DNA of 56,405 bases from Pseudoflavonifractor sp. An184 (GTDB lineage Bacteria; Bacillota; Clostridia; Oscillospirales; Oscillospiraceae), in the NCBI RefSeq assembly GCF_002160305.1, contig NZ_NFKI01000021.1, positions 1 to 56,405 on the forward strand, in the 5' to 3' direction. Numbering within the stretch: the first letter of the stretch is position 1; each line of letters starts with the position of its first letter. Positions 1 to 8,055 of this stretch are shown piece after piece. Both the position numbers and the translations under genes were made by a program. The notes beneath the pieces are model-generated. The model was given only the letters and a program-made list of their open reading frames with translations, was not told the origin of the DNA and ran no database searches.

Positions 1-75
1 CAGGAGGTAGAGAACTTGACCCTGCTGTCCTACAGCTATTGTATCACGGGCATCTCTAAGCCTGCTGATATCTGA
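1..75 (+). CDS. 3' end of an unidentified protein (partial)
   Basis: The first reading frame is open from base 1 to a TGA at 73-75 and gives a 24-residue C-terminus (QEVENLTLLSY...PADI). The start lies outside the window. The tail has too little information for a family call. Because the next genes look like immunity proteins, this could be the end of a toxin or another immunity gene, but that is inference only. A 39-bp gap with a GAGGAGG ribosome binding site separates it from the next gene. Confidence 0.35.
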   Translation, partial: QEVENLTLLSYSYCITGISKPADI

Positions 76-114
76 ATTATTAACTTTCAAACTTATTATA
101 CGAGGAGGAAAGCT

Positions 115-1074
115 ATGGAATGGCCAAAACGGACACGAACAGCGGATTGGGAAAACGGTGTCCTAACTTTAGATGGAGAAAAGAAATTTGATATTCCGAA
201 GCTGACCGCAGAGATCATGGAGCGGTTGGCCGGTTACACCCTGGTGGGCTTCCATGTCAAAGGCTATCCGGTGACGGATGAACTGCTGGCCCCCTTTGCC
301 GGGCATAAAAGCATGGTCAACTTCGGCGTGGAAAACGGCACCCTCACCGACGCCTGTTTCCCCTTTTTTTCCGCCATGCCCAAGCTGCGCTATCTGCTGC
401 TGACCGGGAATGCCGGGATCGACGGAAGCGGCTTGTCCGTCCTGCAAAGCTGTAAGCTGGATCTACTGGCCCTTGACCACACCAGGCTGGAGGATGCCGG
501 TCTGCTTCGAGCAGCCTCCATCCCCAAACTCTCCCACATCTGGATCGACCACACTGCTGTTACTTATGATGGACTACTGGCTGTCGCCGGCAACAACTAC
601 ATCCATCCGGTGGCCCATGTGCAATTTACCAAGGAGCAGATGGAACACTTCTCCCAGCTCCAGCGGGAAAAGGCCAAAAAGCCCGTCCAGCTGGATGAGC
701 AGGCAGCGTCGGAATGCCGCAATGTGTTGTCCGCTTTCTTTGCCGAAATGACAGAATGGGAGCAGTACATGGAGCAGGTTGGGTTTGAAGATGCCGAGGC
801 TGTGCCCCGCCTGCTGGCGATCTGGGAGAAGTATGTGAGCGAAAAGCCCCGTCTGGGCTACCGGCCTCTGGCCCTCTCATACAGCGCCCAGGGCACCTAC
901 AACGGGGAAGAATTCCTTGACGCGGAACAGATCACTAAGAACAAGCTCTACATCTACACCAGAGAGAAAAATACCAGCTTTGACCGCCGCTTTCTCATGA
1001 AGCGCGTGGGCGAGGGTTGGATGATTGACGCGGTGCAGGAGCGGCTGGACGGCTGGCAACGGACAGGATTGTAA
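115..1074 (+). CDS. LRR plus NTF2-like immunity-type protein
   Basis: This encodes a 319-residue protein without signal peptide or membrane segment, so it is probably cytoplasmic. Residues about 30-165 carry irregular leucine-rich repeats (LRYLLLTGN, LDLLALDHT, LSHIWIDHT). The C-terminal third, about 200-315, reads like an NTF2-fold immunity domain, with helices followed by strands ending in FLMKRVGEGWMIDAVQ. NTF2-fold proteins commonly serve as immunity partners of polymorphic toxins, so neutralising a toxin is the likely role; the cognate toxin is not visible. The ATG is preceded by GAGGAGG at a good distance. It starts a run of three same-strand genes with short gaps. The fold call is by eye. 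Confidence 0.6.
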   Translation: MEWPKRTRTADWENGVLTLDGEKKFDIPKLTAEIMERLAGYTLVGFHVKGYPVTDELLAPFAGHKSMVNFGVENGTLTDACFPFFSAMPKLRYLLLTGNAGIDGSGLSVLQSCKLDLLALDHTRLEDAGLLRAASIPKLSHIWIDHTAVTYDGLLAVAGNNYIHPVAHVQFTKEQMEHFSQLQREKAKKPVQLDEQAASECRNVLSAFFAEMTEWEQYMEQVGFEDAEAVPRLLAIWEKYVSEKPRLGYRPLALSYSAQGTYNGEEFLDAEQITKNKLYIYTREKNTSFDRRFLMKRVGEGWMIDAVQERLDGWQRTGL

Positions 1075-1088
1075 GGGAGGCATAATGG

Positions 1089-1658
1089 ATGATATATAGG
1101 TTTACGGAAGTATTAAACGATCTTGTTAATTATTTTCTCCTTGGTGACATTTTGTTGCTGGAGGACTGGAAGCAGGCAAATCATCTTTCAGATGATTTAG
1201 CGATGGAGTTTACCACAAACGAAAGCGGCGACAGGATATTTGCCGAAGGAATTGTAATCCCAATGACCGGTATTGAAAACTATCCCTATACCATATTGTT
1301 CAATCTCTCTGGTGATAGACCGGAGCTGTGCAAAGAAAGAAACCGATTGCAGCTTAGAAAAAGTGGCTATTCCCTCAAAGTAGATCATAATATGCTGATG
1401 CTTTTTACATGGCCAATATTGGAACAGTTTACGCCTGAAAAGGTGAAAGATCTGATTTCTTACTATAGAGTGCATAAGAAGCCGATGATTGAGCTTGCAA
1501 ATGGCTGGTATCATATCGAGATTTTGGGTGGAGAAACCTTGCAGGACGGGGACTATGAACCTACATTTGAGTTTGTGATACAACCAGCCACAAATGAAGA
1601 AGCCACCATAAATGCAGATATGAATTTTAGCTTTGAAATTACAAGCTCTGCTTATTAG
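1089..1658 (+). CDS. Conserved-looking hypothetical, immunity-cluster member
   Basis: This is a 189-residue acidic protein without signal peptide or membrane segments. I do not recognise the family. The sequence alternates strands and short helices and contains a Trp/Tyr-rich segment (ANGWYHIEIL). An ATG at 1085 is followed after three codons by a stop, so the ATG at 1089, behind GGGAGG at about 1075-1080, is the better start. It lies 14 bp after the LRR/NTF2 gene, and its stop overlaps the GTG of the longest reading of the next gene, so co-transcription is likely. A/T content is higher than in its neighbours, suggesting a separate origin. An immunity role is inferred from position only. Confidence 0.5.
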   Translation: MIYRFTEVLNDLVNYFLLGDILLLEDWKQANHLSDDLAMEFTTNESGDRIFAEGIVIPMTGIENYPYTILFNLSGDRPELCKERNRLQLRKSGYSLKVDHNMLMLFTWPILEQFTPEKVKDLISYYRVHKKPMIELANGWYHIEILGGETLQDGDYEPTFEFVIQPATNEEATINADMNFSFEITSSAY

Positions 1659-1699
1659 TGAAACCTATCCCTACCGAAGATGGAAAAGGAGATCATGAT

Positions 1700-4600
1700 A
1701 TGGATTTATTGAAACAATGCCAGCAATGGTTTGAACAGGATGAAGCGCAGAAGGTAATCGACACCCTGGAAGCGATTCCTGCCGAGGAGCGCACCCCGGA
1801 ACTGGACAGCGAATTGGCCAAGGCATATATTGCCGTTGCACATATAGGAGAACGGGAGCCTTTTGAAAAGGCGCTGGAACTTCTGGCTCCCCATGAGGAG
1901 TATTTTGCCGAAGATCACTGCTGGAATTATCGAATCGCTTTGGCCTATTACTGTCTGGATGAGGAAGGCCCCGCCCTGCGTTACTTTGAAAAGGCCCTGA
2001 AAGCCCGCCCCGGAGACAAAGATACTCAGGAGTACATAAACGATTGCCGCCGTCGTTTGTCCCTGCCCCGCTTTGAAAAGAACTTCCGTGAAAGGACGCA
2101 GGAAGCATGGGCAGCCTTTTCTCAGATTGAGGCAGAACTGCGTCAAATCATAGATACGGACGAAACACACCAGCGCGGCGAAGAACTGGTTGAAAAATGC
2201 GGGAATGCACTCAAGACGGCCCTGCGTGATACTTCCTTCGAGCTGGGCTTCAATGGCGAAAAGCATGAATTGATCCTCAGTCCAGAGGGGCTTCGCTCCC
2301 GCCTGTTCCCGTTGGTGTACTTCCAGAAGCAGGCCCCAGAATCGGTGCTTGAGCATTGGAATATCTGGGTAGGCCGCCAGCCCTGTGAGGGGTTCGAGCT
2401 GCGAGCTGGAGAGATTGAAGTTCGGGCTGAGGATGTGCAGATGTGGGCAGAGGAAACAGAGGATCATCAGGTAAGTCTGGTCCTTTACTGTGAAAAGCTG
2501 ACCCCGATCTTGAAGGAGGACACAGACAAGGTCTGGTGGGCACTCTCTATGCTGGTGGATCAAGCCATCGGAGAAGTTTCCGCTATCGCCTTTGTTGCTG
2601 GGTTTGATGTTTATGCTCAACCGAAAGACGAACCGGCCAAGCTGCTTTCCGAACTGCCGGAGTTGCTGCAAAGCATGGGGCTTTCTCTCTGGCGGGATGG
2701 CATCGACTACTTGGAAAACAGTTATCTTGCCTATGAACTGGAACCGGTGGAGGACCCGGAGGCTGACTGGCGGCTGGATGTTTATACTGGAAGCTGCCGC
2801 CTGCCGGTGCTCATCAACGACTACCTGACTGCCCGCAGTGATATGGTGGATGAGTACCACAAGGATGGCATTGCCGCTGGATTCCTCCTGTACCCGCTGT
2901 CCGGTTTTACCGGTGAGGAACGAGTGAAAGCTATTCTGGATTTCCGGGATAACCTGCGGGATGCCATCCTACGGGATGCAGGAGAGGAAGCCGTGACCTT
3001 CCTGGGTGGGGCCACTGGTCTGTATTGTGGGTATCTGGATTTTATCGCCTGGGATCTGCCCGCTGTACTAACAGCGGCACAGGCATTCTTTGAGGGAAGC
3101 GACCTGCCCTATGCTCACTTCCACGCATTTCGGCGGGATGTGGGCGGTGTGCCGCTACTGGACGAGAAAGAACCGGAGCCTGATATTCATGAGGAAACTG
3201 GCTCCCTGCTCTCGACAGAGGATATTGAAATACTGGAGTCCTTTGACGAAGGAACTGCCGCTTACTTTGGGAAAATGCTCGACTGGCTGGAGGTTTTCAT
3301 CAAAAACGGCGTAGAAGAAGGGCGATTCACCGAAAAGCAGGCGCACCAGGATTTGCAGATCGCCCTCTGGTACGCCTTCGCCTGCAACAATCTGGATGAC
3401 TATATCCACTACTACCGTGCCGCGGAGTGGATGAAGGATTCCGAGAAAAACGCCGCAGGCTGTGCGACCTGGTACTACCGGTATTCCGTGGCGCTGATGT
3501 ACTGCGGCAGGCTGGAAGAAGCGCTTAACTACGCGGAAAAAGGCGCCCGGGAGGAGCCGGACTACCCCTGGGTCTGGCTGCAGGTGGGCAAGCTGCGGGC
3601 GTATTTTGGTGATAAAACCGGCGCGCTGGATGCCGTGAAACAGGGATTAAAGCTGGAACCGGGCGATTATGAGTTCCTGACCCTGCAAAAAGAGATCAAA
3701 GCCGGAGCCACCCTGGAACAGATGGAATACCATTGGATCAACCCCAATGACGACCAGTTGCTCCAGCAGGGGCTGGGCCCAGATGTGGATGATAAGCAGC
3801 GCGCCCTGGCCTGTATTCGGGTGGACGAAGCGGGGCTTGCCGAATTTTACGAGTTGTTCCGCCCAGAACGGTATGGCTATCAGAAAAATTCCCCCTGCTG
3901 TGAATTCCAATACCCGGTGAAGGAACATCTTGTGGAGCTTTCCTTCCGTATGAACGAAGCTGGACTCTCCAAGATGGGAACCGACTGGCTGCGGCAGCTC
4001 AAGGAACGGCTGGACAGCGGTGAATGGCTAACCCACACCCCTGAAGGAGAACCAGAGGGCATTCTAACAGGTGTGTTTGTGGACCAGACCCGCCGCATTG
4101 GTCTTGTCTATCAACAGCCGGGAGACGATCAGTATTTTCAGATTTTCCTGAACCCGGACGGCACGAAGGCGGATGCCTTCTGGTCCTCAAGAAAAAACAG
4201 CGAGCCGGAGGTTTATTCGGAGGATGAGATGTCTGCGATAGAGCAGCACATCAAAAACACCTTTGGTGAGTTTGAGAATGTGTTCCATGAGCTGGTTTCC
4301 CCTGACATCCATGTGGACATCTGCGTTGTTCCTCCCTCTGATGAGCGGGACTATTACACACTGGTAACGATGGGCATGGGTGCTCACCGGATGAATGTGC
4401 CGGAGGAACTGGCGGAATACAAGCTGGAGCGAGCAGAGCTGGCCATCGCTCTGCCACCGGATTGGAAACTGGATGAGGAATCCCTGAAGGATGAGAGGTG
4501 GTACTGGCCTATTGGCCTCTTGAAAGTGTTGGCCCGCCTGCCCATTTCCAACGATACCTGGCTGGGCTTTGGCCACACAATGGGCAAGCAATCGCCGTTT

Positions 4601-6133
4601 GCGGAGAACACGAAACTCTGCGGCGCACTTCTGGTGGGTCCGCAGGATGTTGTTTGGAACGGAGGCGAAGTCTGCACTTTGCCAAGCGGCGAGGAGGTCA
4701 ACTTCTATCAGGTGATCCCGCTCTATCATAATGAGATGGAGTATAAGATGGAGCATGACGCGGACGCTCTGCTGGAAAAGATGGCAGGCATCAGTTTTGT
4801 GGTCAATCCCACCCGACAGAATGCCATTACCAGAGGAACGCTTGCAGAGGAGGAGTTCACCGGCGATATGGACGATGCCGCCTGGCACCTGGAATCCATT
4901 CAGGAAAAGGGCCTGCCGGTGGATGAGATCAATGCATACAACCACATGGCAATCTATCTGCGCTGGTGCATGGAGCATGATCTGATGAGCGCGGAATTTA
5001 TGGAGCGGTACTGGGAACAGGTGCAGCCGTTTATGGCAGATCTGAGCCGCGCCGATCTGCGTGGCTTTATCCGGGACCAGCTGAAAGGACAGCTCTTTGG
5101 GGCACTGTTCAACAAGGAGGGCGCAGCCTTTGCTGGATATTACTATGGCGAGGCGGACAGCCCGTACTTCCCCAGCGACATTGATAACTATGCTTTGGAG
5201 TATTTCGGTTCAGAGCAATATTATTCCGATAAGTTCCAGGATGAAGCCTATCTGTTCATCCCATTTGATGAAAACTATTACCAGGCTATGGCAAAAGTCA
5301 TGGAAAAGCGGTTCGTCAACTGGCAGGGACAGAGTTTCGATGAGGCCACTCTGGAACCTTCGGACCTTGCGGAAGCCATGATGGAATATCTGGACTGTGA
5401 ATGTACCTATTTCCCCTCAATGACGGATGATGACCCCATCATGTCGGCATACAACTATGCCAAACGGGAAAGTGTCAAAGAGGGCTTTGTGCCGGTTCTG
5501 ATTAAGGCGGATGACGAAATCCTGTGGGAATGCCTGATTATGAATTCTGACCCGGACAGTGATGGCGAGGACGACTATGCTTTCGACCCGGACAAAGTTG
5601 CCGAATACCGGAAGAAAATGCTCTCCGCCCCTGTCGAGAACAGTAAGGCAGTCCTGGAGGAAATGATTGGGCAGCGCAAGGAAGAAGCCGAGGATGACGA
5701 TATGGACTGGGATGAGGAGATCCTGGGCGAGATGGAGGGCGGATATGATAACCGTCGTTTTTCAAGCTACTGGAACTCCGATCATAATATGACCTATCCT
5801 CTCATTCTGGCTAAAATCCCCGTGAAGAATCCTTGGGAGATTTTTGCCTATCTGCCCTTTGGTGGCTGGAATGAATGTCCTAACACGCCGAAGTTAATGG
5901 CAGTTGCGAAATACTGGTTTGAACAGCATGGGGCGGTGCCCGCTGCCATGAGCCACGACGAGTTGGAGTTCCTGCTCCCGGCTCCCGTTTCCGAGGAGAA
6001 GGCTATGGATGCAGCAGTGGAACTGTATGGCTTCTGCCCCGATGTGATCGACCAGGGCCCGGAGGAAGCCACCGTGGGTGCTCTGGCCGATGTGCTGCGG
6101 CAGTCCACTGTTTGGTACTTCTGGTGGGATTAA
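1700..6133 (+). CDS. Giant TPR/SUFU/DUF4253 multidomain protein (poly-immunity type)
   Basis: A GTG at 1658 extends the frame, but the ATG at 1700 has AAAGGAG eight bases upstream and is preferred, giving 1,477 residues. Regions in order: N-terminal TPR-like helices (about 1-130); unassigned mixed alpha/beta (130-560); a second TPR block (about 590-670, RYSVALMYCGRLEEALNY); a suppressor-of-fused-like domain (about 855-1045) with the characteristic VFHELVS, VVPPSDERDYYTLVTMGM and LPPDW stretches; an unassigned part; and a C-terminal DUF4253-like domain (about 1375-1477) with PFGGWNECP, FCPDVIDQG and the terminal WYFWWD. SUFU and similar domains are established immunity modules of contact-dependent toxin systems, and proteins that string several together have been called poly-immunity proteins. 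No secretion signal is seen, which suits a cytoplasmic protector. Individual domain edges are approximate. Confidence 0.75.
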   Translation: MDLLKQCQQWFEQDEAQKVIDTLEAIPAEERTPELDSELAKAYIAVAHIGEREPFEKALELLAPHEEYFAEDHCWNYRIALAYYCLDEEGPALRYFEKALKARPGDKDTQEYINDCRRRLSLPRFEKNFRERTQEAWAAFSQIEAELRQIIDTDETHQRGEELVEKCGNALKTALRDTSFELGFNGEKHELILSPEGLRSRLFPLVYFQKQAPESVLEHWNIWVGRQPCEGFELRAGEIEVRAEDVQMWAEETEDHQVSLVLYCEKLTPILKEDTDKVWWALSMLVDQAIGEVSAIAFVAGFDVYAQPKDEPAKLLSELPELLQSMGLSLWRDGIDYLENSYLAYELEPVEDPEADWRLDVYTGSCRLPVLINDYLTARSDMVDEYHKDGIAAGFLLYPLSGFTGEERVKAILDFRDNLRDAILRDAGEEAVTFLGGATGLYCGYLDFIAWDLPAVLTAAQAFFEGSDLPYAHFHAFRRDVGGVPLLDEKEPEPDIHEETGSLLSTEDIEILESFDEGTAAYFGKMLDWLEVFIKNGVEEGRFTEKQAHQDLQIALWYAFACNNLDDYIHYYRAAEWMKDSEKNAAGCATWYYRYSVALMYCGRLEEALNYAEKGAREEPDYPWVWLQVGKLRAYFGDKTGALDAVKQGLKLEPGDYEFLTLQKEIKAGATLEQMEYHWINPNDDQLLQQGLGPDVDDKQRALACIRVDEAGLAEFYELFRPERYGYQKNSPCCEFQYPVKEHLVELSFRMNEAGLSKMGTDWLRQLKERLDSGEWLTHTPEGEPEGILTGVFVDQTRRIGLVYQQPGDDQYFQIFLNPDGTKADAFWSSRKNSEPEVYSEDEMSAIEQHIKNTFGEFENVFHELVSPDIHVDICVVPPSDERDYYTLVTMGMGAHRMNVPEELAEYKLERAELAIALPPDWKLDEESLKDERWYWPIGLLKVLARLPISNDTWLGFGHTMGKQSPFAENTKLCGALLVGPQDVVWNGGEVCTLPSGEEVNFYQVIPLYHNEMEYKMEHDADALLEKMAGISFVVNPTRQNAITRGTLAEEEFTGDMDDAAWHLESIQEKGLPVDEINAYNHMAIYLRWCMEHDLMSAEFMERYWEQVQPFMADLSRADLRGFIRDQLKGQLFGALFNKEGAAFAGYYYGEADSPYFPSDIDNYALEYFGSEQYYSDKFQDEAYLFIPFDENYYQAMAKVMEKRFVNWQGQSFDEATLEPSDLAEAMMEYLDCECTYFPSMTDDDPIMSAYNYAKRESVKEGFVPVLIKADDEILWECLIMNSDPDSDGEDDYAFDPDKVAEYRKKMLSAPVENSKAVLEEMIGQRKEEAEDDDMDWDEEILGEMEGGYDNRRFSSYWNSDHNMTYPLILAKIPVKNPWEIFAYLPFGGWNECPNTPKLMAVAKYWFEQHGAVPAAMSHDELEFLLPAPVSEEKAMDAAVELYGFCPDVIDQGPEEATVGALADVLRQSTVWYFWWD

Positions 6134-6135
6134 TG

Positions 6136-6242
6136 GGAGCCTGCGCGTCATAAAGGAGTTCTTCTCTGCCTTTGTCCAGCCTCTGGAGGAGCGAAATAAG
6201 GCAGAAAGAACTTACCGACTGCCAAAGCCAAGACAAAAGTGA
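6136..6242 (+). pseudogene. C-terminal gene remnant before a terminator
   Basis: Just after the giant gene, a frame without a usable start reads RVIKEFFSAFVQPLEERN and continues to KPRQK and a TGA at 6240-6242. The charged amphipathic sequence followed directly by a perfect terminator looks like the tail of a deleted gene rather than random DNA. No family is assigned. Confidence 0.35.
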
Positions 6243-6258
6243 ATTACCAGAACCTCAA

Positions 6259-6295
6259 ACGGAGCGCCTGCGACAAAGCAGGCGCTCCGTTTTTC
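6259..6295 (+). terminator. Rho-independent terminator
   Basis: A 13-bp perfect stem (ACGGAGCGCCTGC at 6259-6271, loop GACAAA, complementary arm 6278-6290) is followed by a run of T. It closes the transcript of the left cluster and separates it from element 1. Confidence 0.85.
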
Positions 6296-6443
6296 TGTCA
6301 AAAGTATGTCAGGGGGATATATTTTCCCCAATACAAGTAGAGAGACAACTCGGACACCATCCAAAGGTTATGTCAAAACTATGTCACACGCAAATGTTTG
6401 CGGCTAAAGAAGTAGAGGGAGTTTTGAAAAGGAGATGGTCAAC
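6296..6443. other. Gene-free left end of element 1 with direct repeats
   Basis: Two near-identical 16-bp direct repeats, TGTCAAAAGTATGTCA (6296-6311) and TGTCAAAACTATGTCA (6371-6386), lie 75 bp apart just upstream of the excisionase-like gene. Such pairs often are arm-type binding sites for integrase or Xis. No copy of the 45-bp tRNA-derived repeat was found here, so the element boundary is not fixed. Confidence 0.4.
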
Positions 6444-6659
6444 ATGAAAGAATCTGTCTATAAAAGCTACGACGAACTGCCGCTGTTTCTCAATTCGGAA
6501 TTGGTGGCAAAGGTACTGGGCGTATCGCTGTCCAGCGGGTATGAACTGATGCGCCAACCAGGCTTTCCGGTGCTGCGTGTGGGCAGCCGCATGGTGGTAC
6601 CCAAGGAACAGTTCATTCAATGGGTGATGGAGAACACAGAGGGAGGTGTGCACAAATGA
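6444..6659 (+). CDS. Excisionase-like HTH DNA-binding protein
   Basis: This 71-residue protein has the MerR/excisionase (HTH_17) layout: a helix-turn-helix in LNSELVAKVLGVSLSSGYELM, followed by FPVLRVGSRMVVPKEQFIQWV, the typical wing and final helix. Such proteins bind element ends and bias the integrase toward excision, or act as small regulators. An ATG at 6435 sits directly against GGAG, whereas the ATG at 6444 is nine bases from it and is the better start. Its stop overlaps the ATG of the next gene (ATGA at 6656-6659), suggesting translational coupling. It lies far from the integrases at the other end of element 1, so a regulatory role is also possible. Confidence 0.75.
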   Translation: MKESVYKSYDELPLFLNSELVAKVLGVSLSSGYELMRQPGFPVLRVGSRMVVPKEQFIQWVMENTEGGVHK

Positions 6660-7331
6660 GTTTTTTTCAATCAACCTGATCCAAAGCGACGCCGCTTCCC
6701 AATTCCAAATGGTGTCTGGAAATGGGAACTGAAACCCCAGGGATTTGCTATCCTCGCCTATCTCTGCTATCTGCATGTCTACTGCAACAAAAATGCCTTG
6801 CCCAGTGCGGATGAAATCGCATCCCAACTGCACATGAGCAAGGACATGGCTGTGAAGCAGATTGCCGAACTCAACCGTCGCGGACTGCTGGATCAGTACA
6901 TGGTTCCAATACTCAAAAGCAACGGCAAGAACTTTTTCTCTCTGCCCAATGAATTGTTTTTCATGAACATCGGTCACGGAGCCATCACGGTCTACGCCTA
7001 TCTGCTCTACTGCGAGGATCGCCGCACACATCAGTGTCATCCCAGCTACCGCACCATCTCCGCTGCAGTACACTTGACCGTGTCCACTGTGATGAAGCAC
7101 ATCACGAAATTGGCGGACAGGCAGTTCATTACCATCGAGAATACCTCTTACATCGACAAACACGGCATGAAACAGAACGGCAACAACCTGTACACCATCC
7201 TGCCAATCCAGGCGACGATGGATCATTGCTACCAGCAGCAGATGCTCCGCTTGGAGGAACGGCAGCGGTGGCAGCAGGCGCAGGCGCTCCTGGCACAGAG
7301 CACAGAGAGCGCCACGTGTGCCCCACTGTGA
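6656..7331 (+). pseudogene. Winged-helix replication/regulatory protein with a frameshift in a T7 run
   Basis: The natural ATG at 6656 opens a frame that stops after seven codons because seven T (6661-6667) follow ATGAG. Removing one T joins it to the long frame to 7331 and restores an N-terminus MSFFNQPDPKRRRFPIPNGV. The long frame from 6666 has two HTH-like segments: one around residues 45-75 (SADEIASQLHMSKDMAVKQI) and one around 125-150 (SYRTISAAVHLTVSTVMKHI). The predicted full product is about 224 residues, resembling replication-initiator or helix-turn-helix proteins of clostridial mobile elements. The cause may be a true mutation, slippage-dependent expression, or a sequencing error. 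An ATG at 6798 would remove the first HTH region. Confidence 0.65.
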
Positions 7332-7635
7332 GGCGCTGTGCGCCCTCCTTCGGGGTGTGGCAGAGTCCCTGCCCCACCAAGGGCTTTCAAGGCAGATTTG
7401 GCCCGCTTTCGGAGGAAATCTCGAGGACGAAAGGGAAAGCAGGATAAACGCCGGGGTCGCCGGTGGCGCCTTCGGCCGGTCACAACTGCCCGCAGTGCGG
7501 GCAGTTACGGGAGTTTTGGGTGTATCAAAAGTGGGGTCAAAAACAGGCGGCGGGGATCACGTTTGTGGTCACAATCCCCGAACTCCTACTGCCATAACGA
7601 AAAAATAGGGGTCATGCCCCGGAAAGGAGCAATTT
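7332..7635. other. Candidate oriT region of element 1
   Basis: This gene-free stretch before the mobilization genes is rich in inverted repeats. It holds a near-perfect 11-bp palindrome with a one-base centre (AACTGCCCGCA at 7484-7494, opposite arm 7496-7506), a second inverted repeat CGGGGAT/ATCCCCG (7551-7580), and a small GGGG/CCCC hairpin just before the next ribosome binding site. Relaxase target sites usually lie in such regions upstream of mob genes. The nick position cannot be read from sequence alone. Confidence 0.45.
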
Positions 7636-8055
7636 ATGGGCAAAAAAGAGAGATTTGCTTTCTATCTCACCCCAGAGAAGAAAGCCATCCTGGAGCGCCG
7701 GTATCAGGAGGACGGAAGCCGGAGCATGACCGCCTTCGTCGAGCGGGCGGTGGACTTTTACCTGGACTACCTCAGCGCCAACGACGCCGGCCTTTTCCTC
7801 CCCGCCTCCATCAAGTCTTACCTGGACGGGCGGCTGGGACAACTGGAGGAGCGGCTGTCCTCCCTGGCCTTCCGGCAGGCGGTGGAGCAGGACATGGTGG
7901 CCGGTATCCTCGCCGACGCCTATCAATTCAGCGACGAGGATCTCCGCCGCCGGAGATCGGAGAGCGTGCAAAATGTGAAAAAGACCAACGGCCGTGTCTC
8001 GCTGGAGCAGCGGGTACGTGGGGCTTGGGAGGAGGGCGATGAGTGGCAAGACTGA
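7636..8055 (+). CDS. Ribbon-helix-helix mobilization accessory protein (MobC-like)
   Basis: This 139-residue basic/acidic protein begins MGKKERFAFYLTPEKKAILE, a strand-helix arrangement typical of ribbon-helix-helix relaxosome proteins, continues with SRSMTAFVERAVDFYLDYL, and ends in a helical tail. Such proteins bind oriT, bend it and help load the relaxase. AAAGGAG lies seven bases before the ATG. The gene overlaps the GTG of the relaxase by 13 bp, a usual relaxase operon layout. No transmembrane segment is present. The family is recognised by pattern and context; the exact RHH subfamily is uncertain. Confidence 0.7.
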   Translation: MGKKERFAFYLTPEKKAILERRYQEDGSRSMTAFVERAVDFYLDYLSANDAGLFLPASIKSYLDGRLGQLEERLSSLAFRQAVEQDMVAGILADAYQFSDEDLRRRRSESVQNVKKTNGRVSLEQRVRGAWEEGDEWQD

